Shown here in pieces: positions 1-9,253 of a DNA stretch of 64,000 nucleotides. Numbering within the stretch: position 1 is the stretch's first letter; each line of letters starts with the position of its first letter. Location: assembly GCA_013995675.1 (NCBI GenBank), contig VWRR01000007.1, positions 186,001 to 250,000 on the forward strand, written 5' to 3'. The position numbers and the translations under genes were made by a program. This DNA is from Cyanidiococcus yangmingshanensis (Eukaryota; Rhodophyta; Bangiophyceae; Cyanidiales; Cyanidiaceae). The notes under the pieces are model-generated. The model did not search any database and was not told where the DNA came from. It saw only the letters and a program-made list of their open reading frames with translations.

Positions 1-1
1 C

Positions 2-802
2 CGGAAACGAGGACGTCCTATCACACCAGCATCATCTAGTGAATTTGTGCCGACACCTGAACGAGTCCAATCGCGACGAGTCCGAAACTCCTCGCGAAGT
101 TCTGGTTCAGGAGCGGAGACTTGGCAGGCTACCATGTATGATCTACTTGATGAGCTCCTGCGTGACGTCCGATGGGAGCCATTCTGGTTCCCAGTTTCAG
201 AAACGGAGGCCCCTGCCTATTACGAGCAGATTCAGCAACCAATGGACCTGTCGACGCTGAAGCAGCGTTTGGAGGCCGGGCACTATGACAAACTGGATCG
301 CTTTATCGCTGATGCGAACCTGATTTGGCTCAATGCCATGGATTATAACCGAACAAAAAGTCCAGTATGGAATGCTGCAAAGAATCTGAGAAGGCTCTTG
401 GAGTCCACCTTTGTTGCCGCGAATGGCATCCAACCCCCTGCGGATAGTCGAATGAGGCGTCAGGCTGGATTCTCAAGCACCCCTCAGCCGGGTGCCACGT
501 CTCGAAGCCGAAGATCTCGTGACAACACTGACGGTGCAGCACCTCCGGGGACGACGACCAGGCCAAGGAAACAAGGAAAACGCTCTACGGAACGATCTGC
601 ACAACTTCGTTCCCGTCGCGGTTCAGATGAAACCGAAACGGATGACAAGGCTCAAACGGAAGCAGTCGATCAAGCGCATCCCGCTGCATCCAAAATGACA
701 ACGCTGATGCACCGCACTCCACGAAAACGCTCTGCGATGACAACGCAACCTGAGCAGCTCGTGAAAAAGACGCGTCGCGGTCGTCCAAGAAGAGAGCACT
801 AG
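2..802 (+). CDS. Bromodomain protein, C-terminal part (cut by window edge)
   Basis: The reading frame is open from the first bases of the window, so the gene starts upstream. The visible part begins with an AT-hook-like KRGRP. It then has a bromodomain at about 134-420: the ZA-loop region contains WFPVSE and YYEQIQQPMDLSTLKQRL, and the acetyl-lysine-binding asparagine is probably the N of NAMDYN. The C-terminal 110 residues are basic and disordered and end in a second AT-hook-like RRGRPRR. Bromodomains read acetylated histones, and the AT hooks suggest direct DNA contact. It is therefore probably a nuclear chromatin reader or a subunit of a remodelling or acetyltransferase complex. Which family it belongs to cannot be told without the N-terminus. 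It converges on the PITH gene. Confidence 0.88.
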   Translation, partial: RKRGRPITPASSSEFVPTPERVQSRRVRNSSRSSGSGAETWQATMYDLLDELLRDVRWEPFWFPVSETEAPAYYEQIQQPMDLSTLKQRLEAGHYDKLDRFIADANLIWLNAMDYNRTKSPVWNAAKNLRRLLESTFVAANGIQPPADSRMRRQAGFSSTPQPGATSRSRRSRDNTDGAAPPGTTTRPRKQGKRSTERSAQLRSRRGSDETETDDKAQTEAVDQAHPAASKMTTLMHRTPRKRSAMTTQPEQLVKKTRRGRPRREH

Positions 803-954
803 GCTCTCTGGTGTTCTTTTTGATTGAGCATGCACCTGCCGGCTATCTCTTGCAAGCCACCATGATGGTGTTCCGAATGCCACGCATCTGGCGAGGCGCG
901 GCTCATTCGTCCATTCGTTCGCTCATAAAATGACTGAACCTGTCCGAGACATGC

Positions 955-1659
955 TCACATTCCCACATGAGGTTTTTGGTTCACTTCGACTCGCGAACGC
1001 GAATCGGTGGCTAGCGGACGGGCTTCGTACACAGCGACCACGGGTGCACGTCGGTATCCAGTCGCAGTACCATAGAAACCAACATGTTCGATCCGCGTGC
1101 ATGCCTCGTCACCGCTCATGTTCTCCGGAAAGAACAGCGTAATCGATTGGACATTCTGGAATTTGGATGGGCGAGTTGCATACAGTGCCTCGACATCCTG
1201 ATGACGGGTATTGGCCAAAGACCAACTCTGGCTGCACTGGATCTGCTCAATGCTCGTAAAATCAAGATTCTCACGGTTCACGTAGGCGCGCATGGTCGCC
1301 GGCCAATACGCTGTCTCGTTTGACGGGCCAGCCACTGCGATATGGGTAACTTTGACGGTCACTGAGAACGGAACATACATAATAAGTTGAGGATCCGCGA
1401 CAGTCTGACATACATAGTCTCCGGTTGGATTGCGTTCCCGATAGGGAACGAGCGCCCTGGAAGCCGTGCCGCCATCATTCAACGCCGTTACTCTTGCAAT
1501 ATCTATATAAGCATAGAGGTCCGTGTTCTGTTGGAGCGAGCGCGCTTGATCGAGATCAGCGGGTGGCACGTGTTCTCCAGACCCGGCTGAACCGCAACCG
1601 CAACCGTCATGGTGATGATGCCCACTGCCTTCATTACGGGAAAGATCGCCTGCGGTCAT
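955..1659 (-). CDS. PITH-domain protein (PITHD1-like)
   Basis: A 234-residue protein starting at a true ATG. Residues 13-24 form a His/Cys-rich patch (GHHHHDGCGCG) that resembles the SHGHSHGGGGC start of animal PITHD1. The rest is one PITH domain: PFSVTVKVTHIAV in the first strands, then TMRAYVNRENLDF, ALYATRPSKFQNVQSITLFFPEN and HVGFYG. It ends with the VAVYEARP stretch that corresponds to the family's VTICNYEA. PITH domains bind the proteasome; in TXNL1 the domain is fused to a thioredoxin, which is absent here. A cytosolic or nuclear proteasome-associated role is inferred from the family. The length matches PITHD1 (about 210 residues). The His/Cys patch may bind metal. Confidence 0.92.
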   Translation of the reverse strand: MTAGDLSRNEGSGHHHHDGCGCGSAGSGEHVPPADLDQARSLQQNTDLYAYIDIARVTALNDGGTASRALVPYRERNPTGDYVCQTVADPQLIMYVPFSVTVKVTHIAVAGPSNETAYWPATMRAYVNRENLDFTSIEQIQCSQSWSLANTRHQDVEALYATRPSKFQNVQSITLFFPENMSGDEACTRIEHVGFYGTATGYRRAPVVAVYEARPLATDSRSRVEVNQKPHVGM

Positions 1660-2632
1660 ACTAGTACGAACAGTTTCCTAAGCTTCGTCAGGTGGCGAGC
1701 ACGCCGCAACGTTGCGCGTCCTGCGTAACCCCCCGGTCCAAGCTGTATGAAGACGTAACCACAACAATCGTTACTCAACTTACAGCACGAGCCCTCTTGA
1801 TCAGAGCGCTGAGGTCACAACGCGCTGCGCAGCGCACGCCATCTCGCTCAGTGCAGAGACCGAAATCCTCGTCCCAAAGTGGCCGTCCAAGGACGATCTT
1901 GGTGAATGCACCTGCGCTGCGCGGGCGAGCGAGACGCAATCAGCGCCGGTGACCTGCGCTAGTGCAGGTGCTGGAGCGCCAATCCCGAACAAGGACGTAT
2001 TCCCCTTCATCTGAATGTTGCATTTGAGAGAGGCCGTCACGTCTGGAATGCCCGATCGAGATGAAGGTTCCGTTGGTCTGGGCAAGGCGAGCCCAGCGGA
2101 ATGCCTCTGCCGGATAGCCTCATACGGCAACTCCCGATGATGAATGGTGGTCTTTGGATGTCGAAACATTTTACGGGCGTCCGCGTATGGCTGATGAATG
2201 CCATCTCGTCATCATTCACTTGTGCTTCCAGATACTCGGGCCGCATGCCAGCGTGTCATGAGGCTGCCGCCAGCGAATCGGTGGAGGCACCGACGACCGG
2301 CGACGCCCACACATTCGATCGGGTCGCAGGTGCCGATGCGTGTTCGATCGAATCCTGTACATAGATGGACACTGAGGCAAGGACCAGGGATAAAAAGGGC
2401 TATAGATGAACCATTTGGTTCAGAGTATCCCAGCCGTTTGAATTTTCAAAGCGCTGGACGACGAGGTGGCCTCGAGCAGGCGCGCCTCCCGTTGCTCGAT
2501 CCTTGTAGGAGAAGGCTCCGAGTGTTTCGGCAGAACACTGTCTCTGTCGAGCGGATTGGTGTTTTAAGCTTTACATTTGCTTGTTTAGGAGCTCGTGTCC
2601 TGGGCGCAGCTGGCGCTCGCATAGTCAGAAGG
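1660..2632. other. Intergenic, divergent promoters
   Basis: Lies between the starts of the PITH gene and the next plus-strand frame. The frame continues open upstream to an ATG at 2198, but its composition before about 2600 does not look like protein. No RNA gene or repeat was seen. Confidence 0.4.
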
Positions 2633-4087
2633 ATGGTTGGTTCGCGTCCTGCAGGATCGACAGACGAGCGGCCAGGGTTTGGTCGCCCTCCAAACGGCGT
2701 CGCTGAGCTCCTTTCGACTTTCTTTGAGCCCACTGGGCCGAACAGGCTTGATCAAAAGGAGATAATAGTTCGACAAGGTATCAAAGGCCTTTCTGACGCT
2801 TCCCTCCTGGCACCTGGACGTCACCGAGCACGAAATAGTCGAGGTGTGCTGCAGCCTAGCGCGCTGGAGAACACGCGTCAGCCGAAGAGTAATCAACCGT
2901 CCGATTACATCATCGATCGAATGAATGAGAACAGCGGCTTGTGGGCGGATGAACTGGTTCTGAGTCCAGGCACGAAAGCAACGTTGCAGCGTGCAGCACT
3001 GCTTTCCCGCGACGCGCCTCGCCAAAGCAGCCTACCTAGTGTCAAACAGACCGACACAAACAAGGCCTCGATTCCTGCGACGATAGAGTCACCGCCATCC
3101 CCACCGCCAGAGGAAGACTTTTGCCAAAATTCGACTGATGACTGTAATTCTTCAACCGAGGGCAACGTCCTCATTCAGACGACATCTTTTACTCAGACAA
3201 CAATCATTTTGTCGGAGCGAAAGCGAAGAGCAGCCCGAGCCCGCGACGTTGCTCCTACAGAAGCCAGCGATCATGCCATCAACCGGATGCGTTTTGCACA
3301 TTCAGCTTCTGCATGTGAAGAAGCCACAGAGTTCGAGAAAGAGAGAGTCTCAGCCAGTCTCGCTGTAACGATTGGCGATTCGAGCGATCCATCGCTGACA
3401 GGCTTGAGTAGTCCTCGATATCGTTTCCTCCCCGAAAAAGCCGATCCAACCTACCCGGCTGGACTCGCGAATGATCCGGCGAATACCAGCGATCCAATCA
3501 ACACAACGGCAGATATTTCGGCAATCCTGGCCGCACACTCTGGACTCGTCCGCAAGTATGCGAACATGAGCGCTCTTGCAGAGGGCGCGGAAACGAATCC
3601 AAAGCGCAATGCATCCGAGCTCATCGAAGCAGGTCCGGCGAATACGCGTCGAGAGAGCCGCGTCTTTGTAGGATCTCCGCTTCCTGAGAACGCCTCCGCA
3701 TGCACGACCTCTGCGACTTGGGGCCCGTCACCGGTTGTTTTCTGGGAGCCGACAGCCCTGCATAGCCGCAGGGAGTCTCTTGGACCGGTCACAATCTTGG
3801 CTTGGAAAACCAAACCGCAGTTCCGAGACGCCGTCGCAGCGTTTGCACAGAGGTCAGCACTCGCTTTACCAGACGAGCGTTCAGGAGCACGTCGGGCTAT
3901 TGGTGGCCCGGGGGCTCCTCGACCTAATGTTGAAGTTGGAACTCACCAGTTCGTATCACGCGATCAGAGCGGCAGCGCAACCAAGTTTTATGCCAGCTGC
4001 AGCCAAGACGGCACCACTTCGTGTACCGCTGCCAATAACACCGTCCAAGGAAAAGGAAAGCCCGCTCGAGCAACAATGCTCGCCTGA
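2633..4087 (+). CDS. Disordered protein; probably the N-terminal part of the TPX2-like gene
   Basis: No domain is recognised. From the ATG at 2633 the frame encodes a Ser/Thr/Pro/Ala-rich, low-complexity protein with acidic and proline patches (for example PPSPPPEEDF) and no membrane segment. An in-frame ATG at 2198 would give 629 residues, but the extra part is Arg-rich and unlike the rest. Coding-like sequence passes without a gap into another frame between about 3840 and 3990, then at about 4200-4230 into the frame of the TPX2-like ORF. Both changes are in the one-extra-base sense seen elsewhere in this window. I therefore think 2633-5418 is one gene of roughly 900 residues. Amino-acid content is the only evidence for this part. 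Confidence 0.4.
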   Translation: MVGSRPAGSTDERPGFGRPPNGVAELLSTFFEPTGPNRLDQKEIIVRQGIKGLSDASLLAPGRHRARNSRGVLQPSALENTRQPKSNQPSDYIIDRMNENSGLWADELVLSPGTKATLQRAALLSRDAPRQSSLPSVKQTDTNKASIPATIESPPSPPPEEDFCQNSTDDCNSSTEGNVLIQTTSFTQTTIILSERKRRAARARDVAPTEASDHAINRMRFAHSASACEEATEFEKERVSASLAVTIGDSSDPSLTGLSSPRYRFLPEKADPTYPAGLANDPANTSDPINTTADISAILAAHSGLVRKYANMSALAEGAETNPKRNASELIEAGPANTRRESRVFVGSPLPENASACTTSATWGPSPVVFWEPTALHSRRESLGPVTILAWKTKPQFRDAVAAFAQRSALALPDERSGARRAIGGPGAPRPNVEVGTHQFVSRDQSGSATKFYASCSQDGTTSCTAANNTVQGKGKPARATMLA

Positions 4088-4194
4088 CCGTCGACCGACG
4101 GAAATGAATGCGAACGAGATACTGTCCGACATCCCAAGTAAGCGTGAGCGTGCAGGAAACACTCGACGAGATTTTACAAAGATGACGTTAACAG

Positions 4195-5418
4195 ATGAGG
4201 CTGAGTTTTTGGATGAACGAGGCGATGGATGTCGGCTTTTTACAACCGAAAAATGCGGCTACACCTCCAGGCGCAAGCATCCAGAACGACCATGGATCGT
4301 TTGAGGATGAGCACGAAATCGCTGAACTTGTTGAAAAGGCTGCATTTCATGAAGAGGGCAATCCATGGGCCCGACGACAACTCCTCGAGCACGCGACGGC
4401 CTCAATCACGAGCAACAGGGAGCGAGGCATTGTTCCTATGAGCGACAACGCTCAAAAAGTCTATGAAGGAGCGCGCAGTCAAGCCGGTCACAAACAGCAG
4501 CGACCAACGCTGAACCCGCTTTCCTTGCCAGCGGTCGACATAGACCCAAAGAGGAGCGCTCCAAGTGCGCTCACAAAGAAGAACCATCTACCGCCACGTA
4601 TCCCGCGTGGCGACAAGTCCTTCGTTCCTTCGCTGGCGCAGCAGAAAGAGCTCAGAAACGGGTACCTACCTGCTCAACGACAGGACGTAACGCGCGAAAC
4701 TCTCCTGCCGAGCAAGGGAGCAGGCGTAGCGCACAGCCGACCCGTTTCGGAGCGAACTCAGTTCGCTGGCCGACATCGACCCACAACGGTCCCAAAAACA
4801 CCACACTTGGAGACAGAACGGCGGGCACGACTCCGAGCTGCCGCAGCGGCTGCTCAGGCCGACGCTGCTCGTGCCCAGCAGGTCCGCGGAAGCAAAGTGA
4901 CCAACGCGGGCAACCCTTCGGAACGTTGGAGGCCGCGCATCACAGTTCCTCAAACGCCAAACGTTTTACGTCACACGAACCTATGCCGTCGTGAGCGACC
5001 AAAGACCAAAGAGGAACTAGACTTGGAGGAAATGGAGAGGGGTCGTCGTGCACTTTTGCGTATGCGCGAGGCAAACGAGCGCTCTCGTCGAAGATGTATG
5101 CGACAACAAACCTGTGCTGTTTACGGTACGGTGCCCTTCGAGCATTGGCCGGATGCTTCCGAATCTACGCTCGCTGCAAATAACCATTTTGGTATCGAAC
5201 GGCAAATGCAGCGCACCCTGTCATTAGGGGGGCCAGTCGAGCATCCTGAGTGGGTCGAAGACGGCTCGACCCCTCAAGCCCGACGGCTAACCATGCCCGC
5301 TTGGTCCGAGACAATTCCATCAGCGTATACGCACAGCCAGAAGAGGATCATATCTTCCCATGCAGACGACCGCCCGCATTCGCCGGGTACCCTCGGACTA
5401 TTCCGCAACCTCAGATGA
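4195..5418 (+). CDS. TPX2-like spindle/microtubule-associated protein
   Basis: A basic, disordered protein of up to 407 residues. Two motifs of the type found in the central part of TPX2 are visible: VPKTPHLETERRAR near residue 200, and VPQTPNVL near 250. The second is followed by a charged helix, KTKEELDLEEMERGRRALLR, which parallels the helix after DPQTPVLQTKHRAR in human TPX2. TPX2 proteins bind importin alpha and microtubules, and they activate Aurora kinase at the spindle. Only the importin/microtubule-type motifs are seen here; no Aurora-binding segment is recognised. The ATG at 4195 may not be the true start, because the upstream frame (through LTDEAEFLDE) appears to run into this one. 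Assignment rests on short motifs. Confidence 0.58.
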   Translation: MRLSFWMNEAMDVGFLQPKNAATPPGASIQNDHGSFEDEHEIAELVEKAAFHEEGNPWARRQLLEHATASITSNRERGIVPMSDNAQKVYEGARSQAGHKQQRPTLNPLSLPAVDIDPKRSAPSALTKKNHLPPRIPRGDKSFVPSLAQQKELRNGYLPAQRQDVTRETLLPSKGAGVAHSRPVSERTQFAGRHRPTTVPKTPHLETERRARLRAAAAAAQADAARAQQVRGSKVTNAGNPSERWRPRITVPQTPNVLRHTNLCRRERPKTKEELDLEEMERGRRALLRMREANERSRRRCMRQQTCAVYGTVPFEHWPDASESTLAANNHFGIERQMQRTLSLGGPVEHPEWVEDGSTPQARRLTMPAWSETIPSAYTHSQKRIISSHADDRPHSPGTLGLFRNLR

Positions 5419-5610
5419 TAAAACGAAACGTCCACAGAGATAACCGCGAGCGCGCACCCGAGGTTGGCGTGCGTCCGCGCACCCAAACACTCGCTCGGGC
5501 GAGAGGCGCGCAACCACGAGGCCCCGTGTAAGAGCGCTCGAGAGATGCCCACTTCGTCCTCGTGATATGGCACACCGCACGAATCGTCTGACAGAACAAC
5601 AGCACTGAAT

Positions 5611-6318
5611 CTAAGCAATCGCCGACGCTGCCGAAGCAATCTTGGGCCAGATATCCGCCGCCTCCTTTGCAACCGGCCCCGTGATTGCACTGCCCTTCAT
5701 TTCCCCTTTCGGATTCACAATAACACCAGCATTATCTACAGCATGGAAATCCCGTCTCATATGGTTAGTTTCAAGTTCCAGTCCAGTGGGGATGCTGGCA
5801 CGCAGCGCATACCCTTGCTCAGCCCCGAAAGATGGTTCAAATATCCATATTTCTCCATGCTGGGTGCCACCGTAAGCGTTTCCCTGACTCACGGAGACGA
5901 AACCAGCTCAGTGTTGGATTGTGCAAAAGATTTCCTCATCATCAACAAAGGATGCGCCGCAGAGGCCAGAGTAGACACGCCAGCCGATACAGGCGGGTAA
6001 CCGGGTCACGCGAAACTTACCCTCAAACATAATGTAGGTACCGTCCTTCCGTCGCCAAGCCTTTCGTTGTCTCACAACCACGGCCGGCATCACCTTCTTA
6101 CGGAGTTCGGGCTTGCCTTTCTTGACAGTCACAAGGACCATATCGCCAATGCTTGCTGCAGGAAGCCGATTTAAACGACCACGAACACCGTGAACCGCGA
6201 TGATGTAAAGGTTTTTGGCCCCAGAGTTGTCCGCGCAGTTCATGACTGCACCCACAGGAAGACCCAACGTACACCGAAACTTGGTGCCTGCCGCACCTCC
6301 GCGCCCGCGCTTACTCAT
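5611..6318 (-). CDS. RPL23: 60S ribosomal protein L23 (uL14), two exons
   Basis: Exon 1 is 6021-6318 and exon 2 is 5611-5735. Joined they give 140 residues, exactly the length of animal RPL23. Exon 1 starts MSKRGRGG and runs through [36 protein letters not shown] and [13 protein letters not shown] to TYIMFE. The split Asp codon (G|AT) opens exon 2, [20 protein letters not shown]. The protein sits on the 60S subunit face near the GTPase centre and contacts 18S rRNA in a bridge. Every conserved block is present and no frame break is seen. It has a neighbouring 3' end to the TPX2-like gene. Confidence 0.97.
5736..6020 (-). other. Spliceosomal intron of RPL23
   Basis: A 285-nt phase-1 intron on the minus strand with donor GTAAGT (complement of 6015-6020), branch site ACTAAC (complement of 5764-5769) and a TAG acceptor about 27 nt further on. 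Removing it restores the conserved FEDNAGVIV junction of uL14. Confidence 0.95.
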
Positions 6319-6870
6319 GATCTACAAGTTGATGGAAAACAATTGTTCCAAGTGGTAGTATAGACCGCAGCAACTCGTTGAGCAAATCAGCGTCTACAAA
6401 CGTCACAGGAGAAGTGTATAAGGTGTCGCGTCGCGGCTGCTGGCCGGGCGCCGATCGAAACAGTCAGAATCTGTACATCACAGAATCATTTTGTACATGC
6501 TGGTTGGTTGGTCGACGCCCCCGGGGAGGCGATCGCGCCAAGCGGACGCGCTCGGCAAAGGCGCGCTCGAGCCACGGATCAAACCGTGTCAGACAGTGCG
6601 TCGATCCTGACGACCATTTTGGTTCTGTGCAAGTAGAGACTCGATTGTCCCCATGACAAGTACATTCACGCAAGAGGATGGTCTTTTTGGCACCGTCGCA
6701 GAGTCCCGAAATCCGAAAAAAAAGTTTTCCAACAAGCCTTTCAAAGCGATCGCATGCACACGCTTCATGTCGTCCAAGGCAGGGTAGATCACTGACAAGA
6801 AGCGCTGATCGTACACTGGCAGCGCTATCGTTCCTACGCCGATTTTGAGAAATGTATAACGCCACCTGAC

Positions 6871-8481
6871 ATGTCCAATTCATCTGGAAGAGGGCACTTT
6901 CGGAGAATATCATCGCAAAGGCCGCTGACTCTGTTTGCGCGGCACGAGGAACCCGTCGTCCCAGCGTCGCTGCCGGGACGGCGCATGTGGACAACAGCTG
7001 AATTTGTTCGAACTTTTGGCGGACTCGTGGTTGTTTCCGCACGAGCTCGCTGTGCACTGGAACAGACGGCTATGGAAGCAGATTTTCGACCTGAGCACTA
7101 CTGCAGTGTGATGCAACCGATTCTGATTCAAAGATCAAGCGACAGACGAGAGCGTTTGGGGTTTCAACGCTGCTTGGGTGGCGGGTGCGGACCGTGCCGT
7201 GCTTTAACCGGGCGACCGGGTCGTACTGGTAAACGCGGACGATCCATCGGTTCACAAGGGTCGCTGCTGCGGTCGGACGCTGAATTGAAGACTTCAAGAC
7301 GCACTTTTCGGCGAAGTATTTCTGGAGAACACCTCGCACGCCTCCGAATGAAGCTTCCCCAAGCAGCAGATACGCCAGTTGTCCTGGGTCTCGGAGCAAC
7401 GGCGATCGATTACCTCGCGACCGTTGACAGATACCCTCAACCTGATGAAAAAATTCGTAGCCGATCGTTCACGATCCAGGGCGGAGGTAACGTGGCCAAT
7501 ACGTTGACGGCTTTGGCGCGCCTCGGAGTCGAGACTCGCCTCCTCACCAAACTGGGTGATGACGCTATCGGGCGAGACATTCTCGCGGACCTTGAGAGCG
7601 AAGGCGTGGATACGAGTTTCGTCGCCATCAGATCGAATATGAACTCACCGATTACTTATGTGATTGTGGATGAATCCACTCGAACTCGTACATGCATTCA
7701 TACTCCGGCCGCAGAGGAGCTCACGGCGGCGGATGTTTCCAACTGCGAAGCGCTCTGGAATCGAGTGGCTTTGGTGCTCTTGGATTCGCGTCATACATTG
7801 GCTGCATTGGCTCTCGCCAAAGAAGCGATAGCACGGGGGATTCCTATCATGCTAGATATCGAGAAAGACCGCCCCTATGCACTGGAGTTGCTCTCTCTGG
7901 CCGACTATATCGTCACGAATGCTACGTATCCGTTGAAGTTCAAAGGGCAGCCCGGTGAAACGTCGCATCATCTATCAATCTTGACTGGACTGGTGGCCAT
8001 GCTGGAGTACGGTCGGGCACAGTTTGTGATTGGGACGCAGGGAGAGGAAGGCTCTCTCATGGTTCAACAAAAAAGGCGACCATCACCATCATCATCAAAT
8101 CAACCAGAAGGAGCGGATGCGGAACCACAGTCACTCGCTGGACTGCCGATACTTGTCCGATCCGATACGTATCCACCGCAGTCATCGTGCAGTGCATGCG
8201 AACCGCCATATTCCATACTTCGTTGCCCGGCATGGCCACCATCGAGACCAATCGTAGATACCACGGGTGCTGGCGATGCCTACATTGCGGGAATCATCTA
8301 CGGACTGCTTCATCGGATGGAGCCAGCACATATGATGGCTATCGCCGCTTTTGTTGCCGCGGAGAAACTAACTGCGCCTGGAGCCCGCTCCGGGTTACCA
8401 ACTTTGGAACAAATTCCGTCCCCATTACGAGCTGAGGTCACGGTTTCGCCGGTTGGATATGGCTCTTTTCGCTCGCGTTAG
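6871..8481 (+). CDS. PfkB-family carbohydrate kinase
   Basis: A ribokinase-like sugar or nucleoside kinase. The PfkB fold starts near residue 169 (VVLGLGATAIDYL). The first signature, QGGGNVANTLTALARLG, follows near 204. The second, DTTGAGDAYIAG with the catalytic Asp, lies near 463. Between VIGTQGEEGSLMV and that motif is a poorly conserved insert of roughly 60 residues (RRPSPSSSNQPEG...). The first 159 residues are rich in Arg and Ser and poor in acids, like an organelle transit peptide. Alternatively translation may start at the internal ATG at 7348, giving 377 residues, a more usual length. The substrate cannot be read from the sequence; similar uncharacterised PfkB proteins exist in plants and bacteria. 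Confidence 0.92.
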   Translation: MSNSSGRGHFRRISSQRPLTLFARHEEPVVPASLPGRRMWTTAEFVRTFGGLVVVSARARCALEQTAMEADFRPEHYCSVMQPILIQRSSDRRERLGFQRCLGGGCGPCRALTGRPGRTGKRGRSIGSQGSLLRSDAELKTSRRTFRRSISGEHLARLRMKLPQAADTPVVLGLGATAIDYLATVDRYPQPDEKIRSRSFTIQGGGNVANTLTALARLGVETRLLTKLGDDAIGRDILADLESEGVDTSFVAIRSNMNSPITYVIVDESTRTRTCIHTPAAEELTAADVSNCEALWNRVALVLLDSRHTLAALALAKEAIARGIPIMLDIEKDRPYALELLSLADYIVTNATYPLKFKGQPGETSHHLSILTGLVAMLEYGRAQFVIGTQGEEGSLMVQQKRRPSPSSSNQPEGADAEPQSLAGLPILVRSDTYPPQSSCSACEPPYSILRCPAWPPSRPIVDTTGAGDAYIAGIIYGLLHRMEPAHMMAIAAFVAAEKLTAPGARSGLPTLEQIPSPLRAEVTVSPVGYGSFRSR

Positions 8482-9253
8482 CGTTGTGCAAGACGACCAA
8501 ATCGACAAGGAACGCGCATTCAACAACACGCGTAGATGTAAAGCCGCTGTCCCACTAGCGCTCTATCAATAAGCGGAATACAAGCCACGGTTCATGACCA
8601 GATGGAGATACTGCAACCAGAGGAGCCGTGTCGTTCATCGCGTCCCAAGGTTGGACCGATCCAGCGAAACCCTCCTGAGAGCGTGTACGCGAGAGACCTC
8701 AGATCCCGGACCGATATCTACATCGTGGTAATACGAGTGCCTTTACGATCATTTCATATCTTGCTTCGGTCATGTTTCGTCTGAACTAGGGACCGGAATC
8801 GAGGCAAAGTACTCAGCGCCGGTACCTATTCAAACCACATTGCGGATAGTTCGTGGTCGCCAAGAAAGCATTCCCTCGAAATCGCTTTGAATTCCCGAGG
8901 TATTCACCGTCGTATCATGCTGGATAGAGATCGCTACCGTGAAATTTTATTTTTAGCTATATTGTGTTCCCTGAAGGGGCCGATCGAGCGAGGTTCCCCT
9001 TTCATCCCCGCTTCGTGGAGGGTGTCTGGCAACAGCCATGGTGACGGTTCCGTCTCGCATTCCGAGCCAGAGCCAAACGCTCTAGTGATGCACGTTCCAA
9101 GCAGAGATCTGAACAGAAATCATCGTTATGCATCAATGGACGATATCCACTTTGCTTGTTCGGCTCGTCGGGAATGAGCAGGAAAGAGATCATCAGAGGC
9201 ATCGGTACGTCTAGCGACTGATCTGCTCCGCGCTACGCCCTGAATCGCCCTTA
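8482..9253. other. Convergent intergenic region
   Basis: About 770 bp between the 3' ends of the PfkB and KDSR genes. Only short ORFs without recognisable content; no RNA gene seen. Confidence 0.4.

Noticed and set aside
4138-4270. Phase-compatible intron (GTAAGC to CCAG) joining two frames of the TPX2-like gene
   Set aside because: There is no ACTAAC branch site, the only TTAAC is 80 nt from the acceptor, and the sequence inside reads as protein. A one-base frame change near 4200-4230 explains it better.
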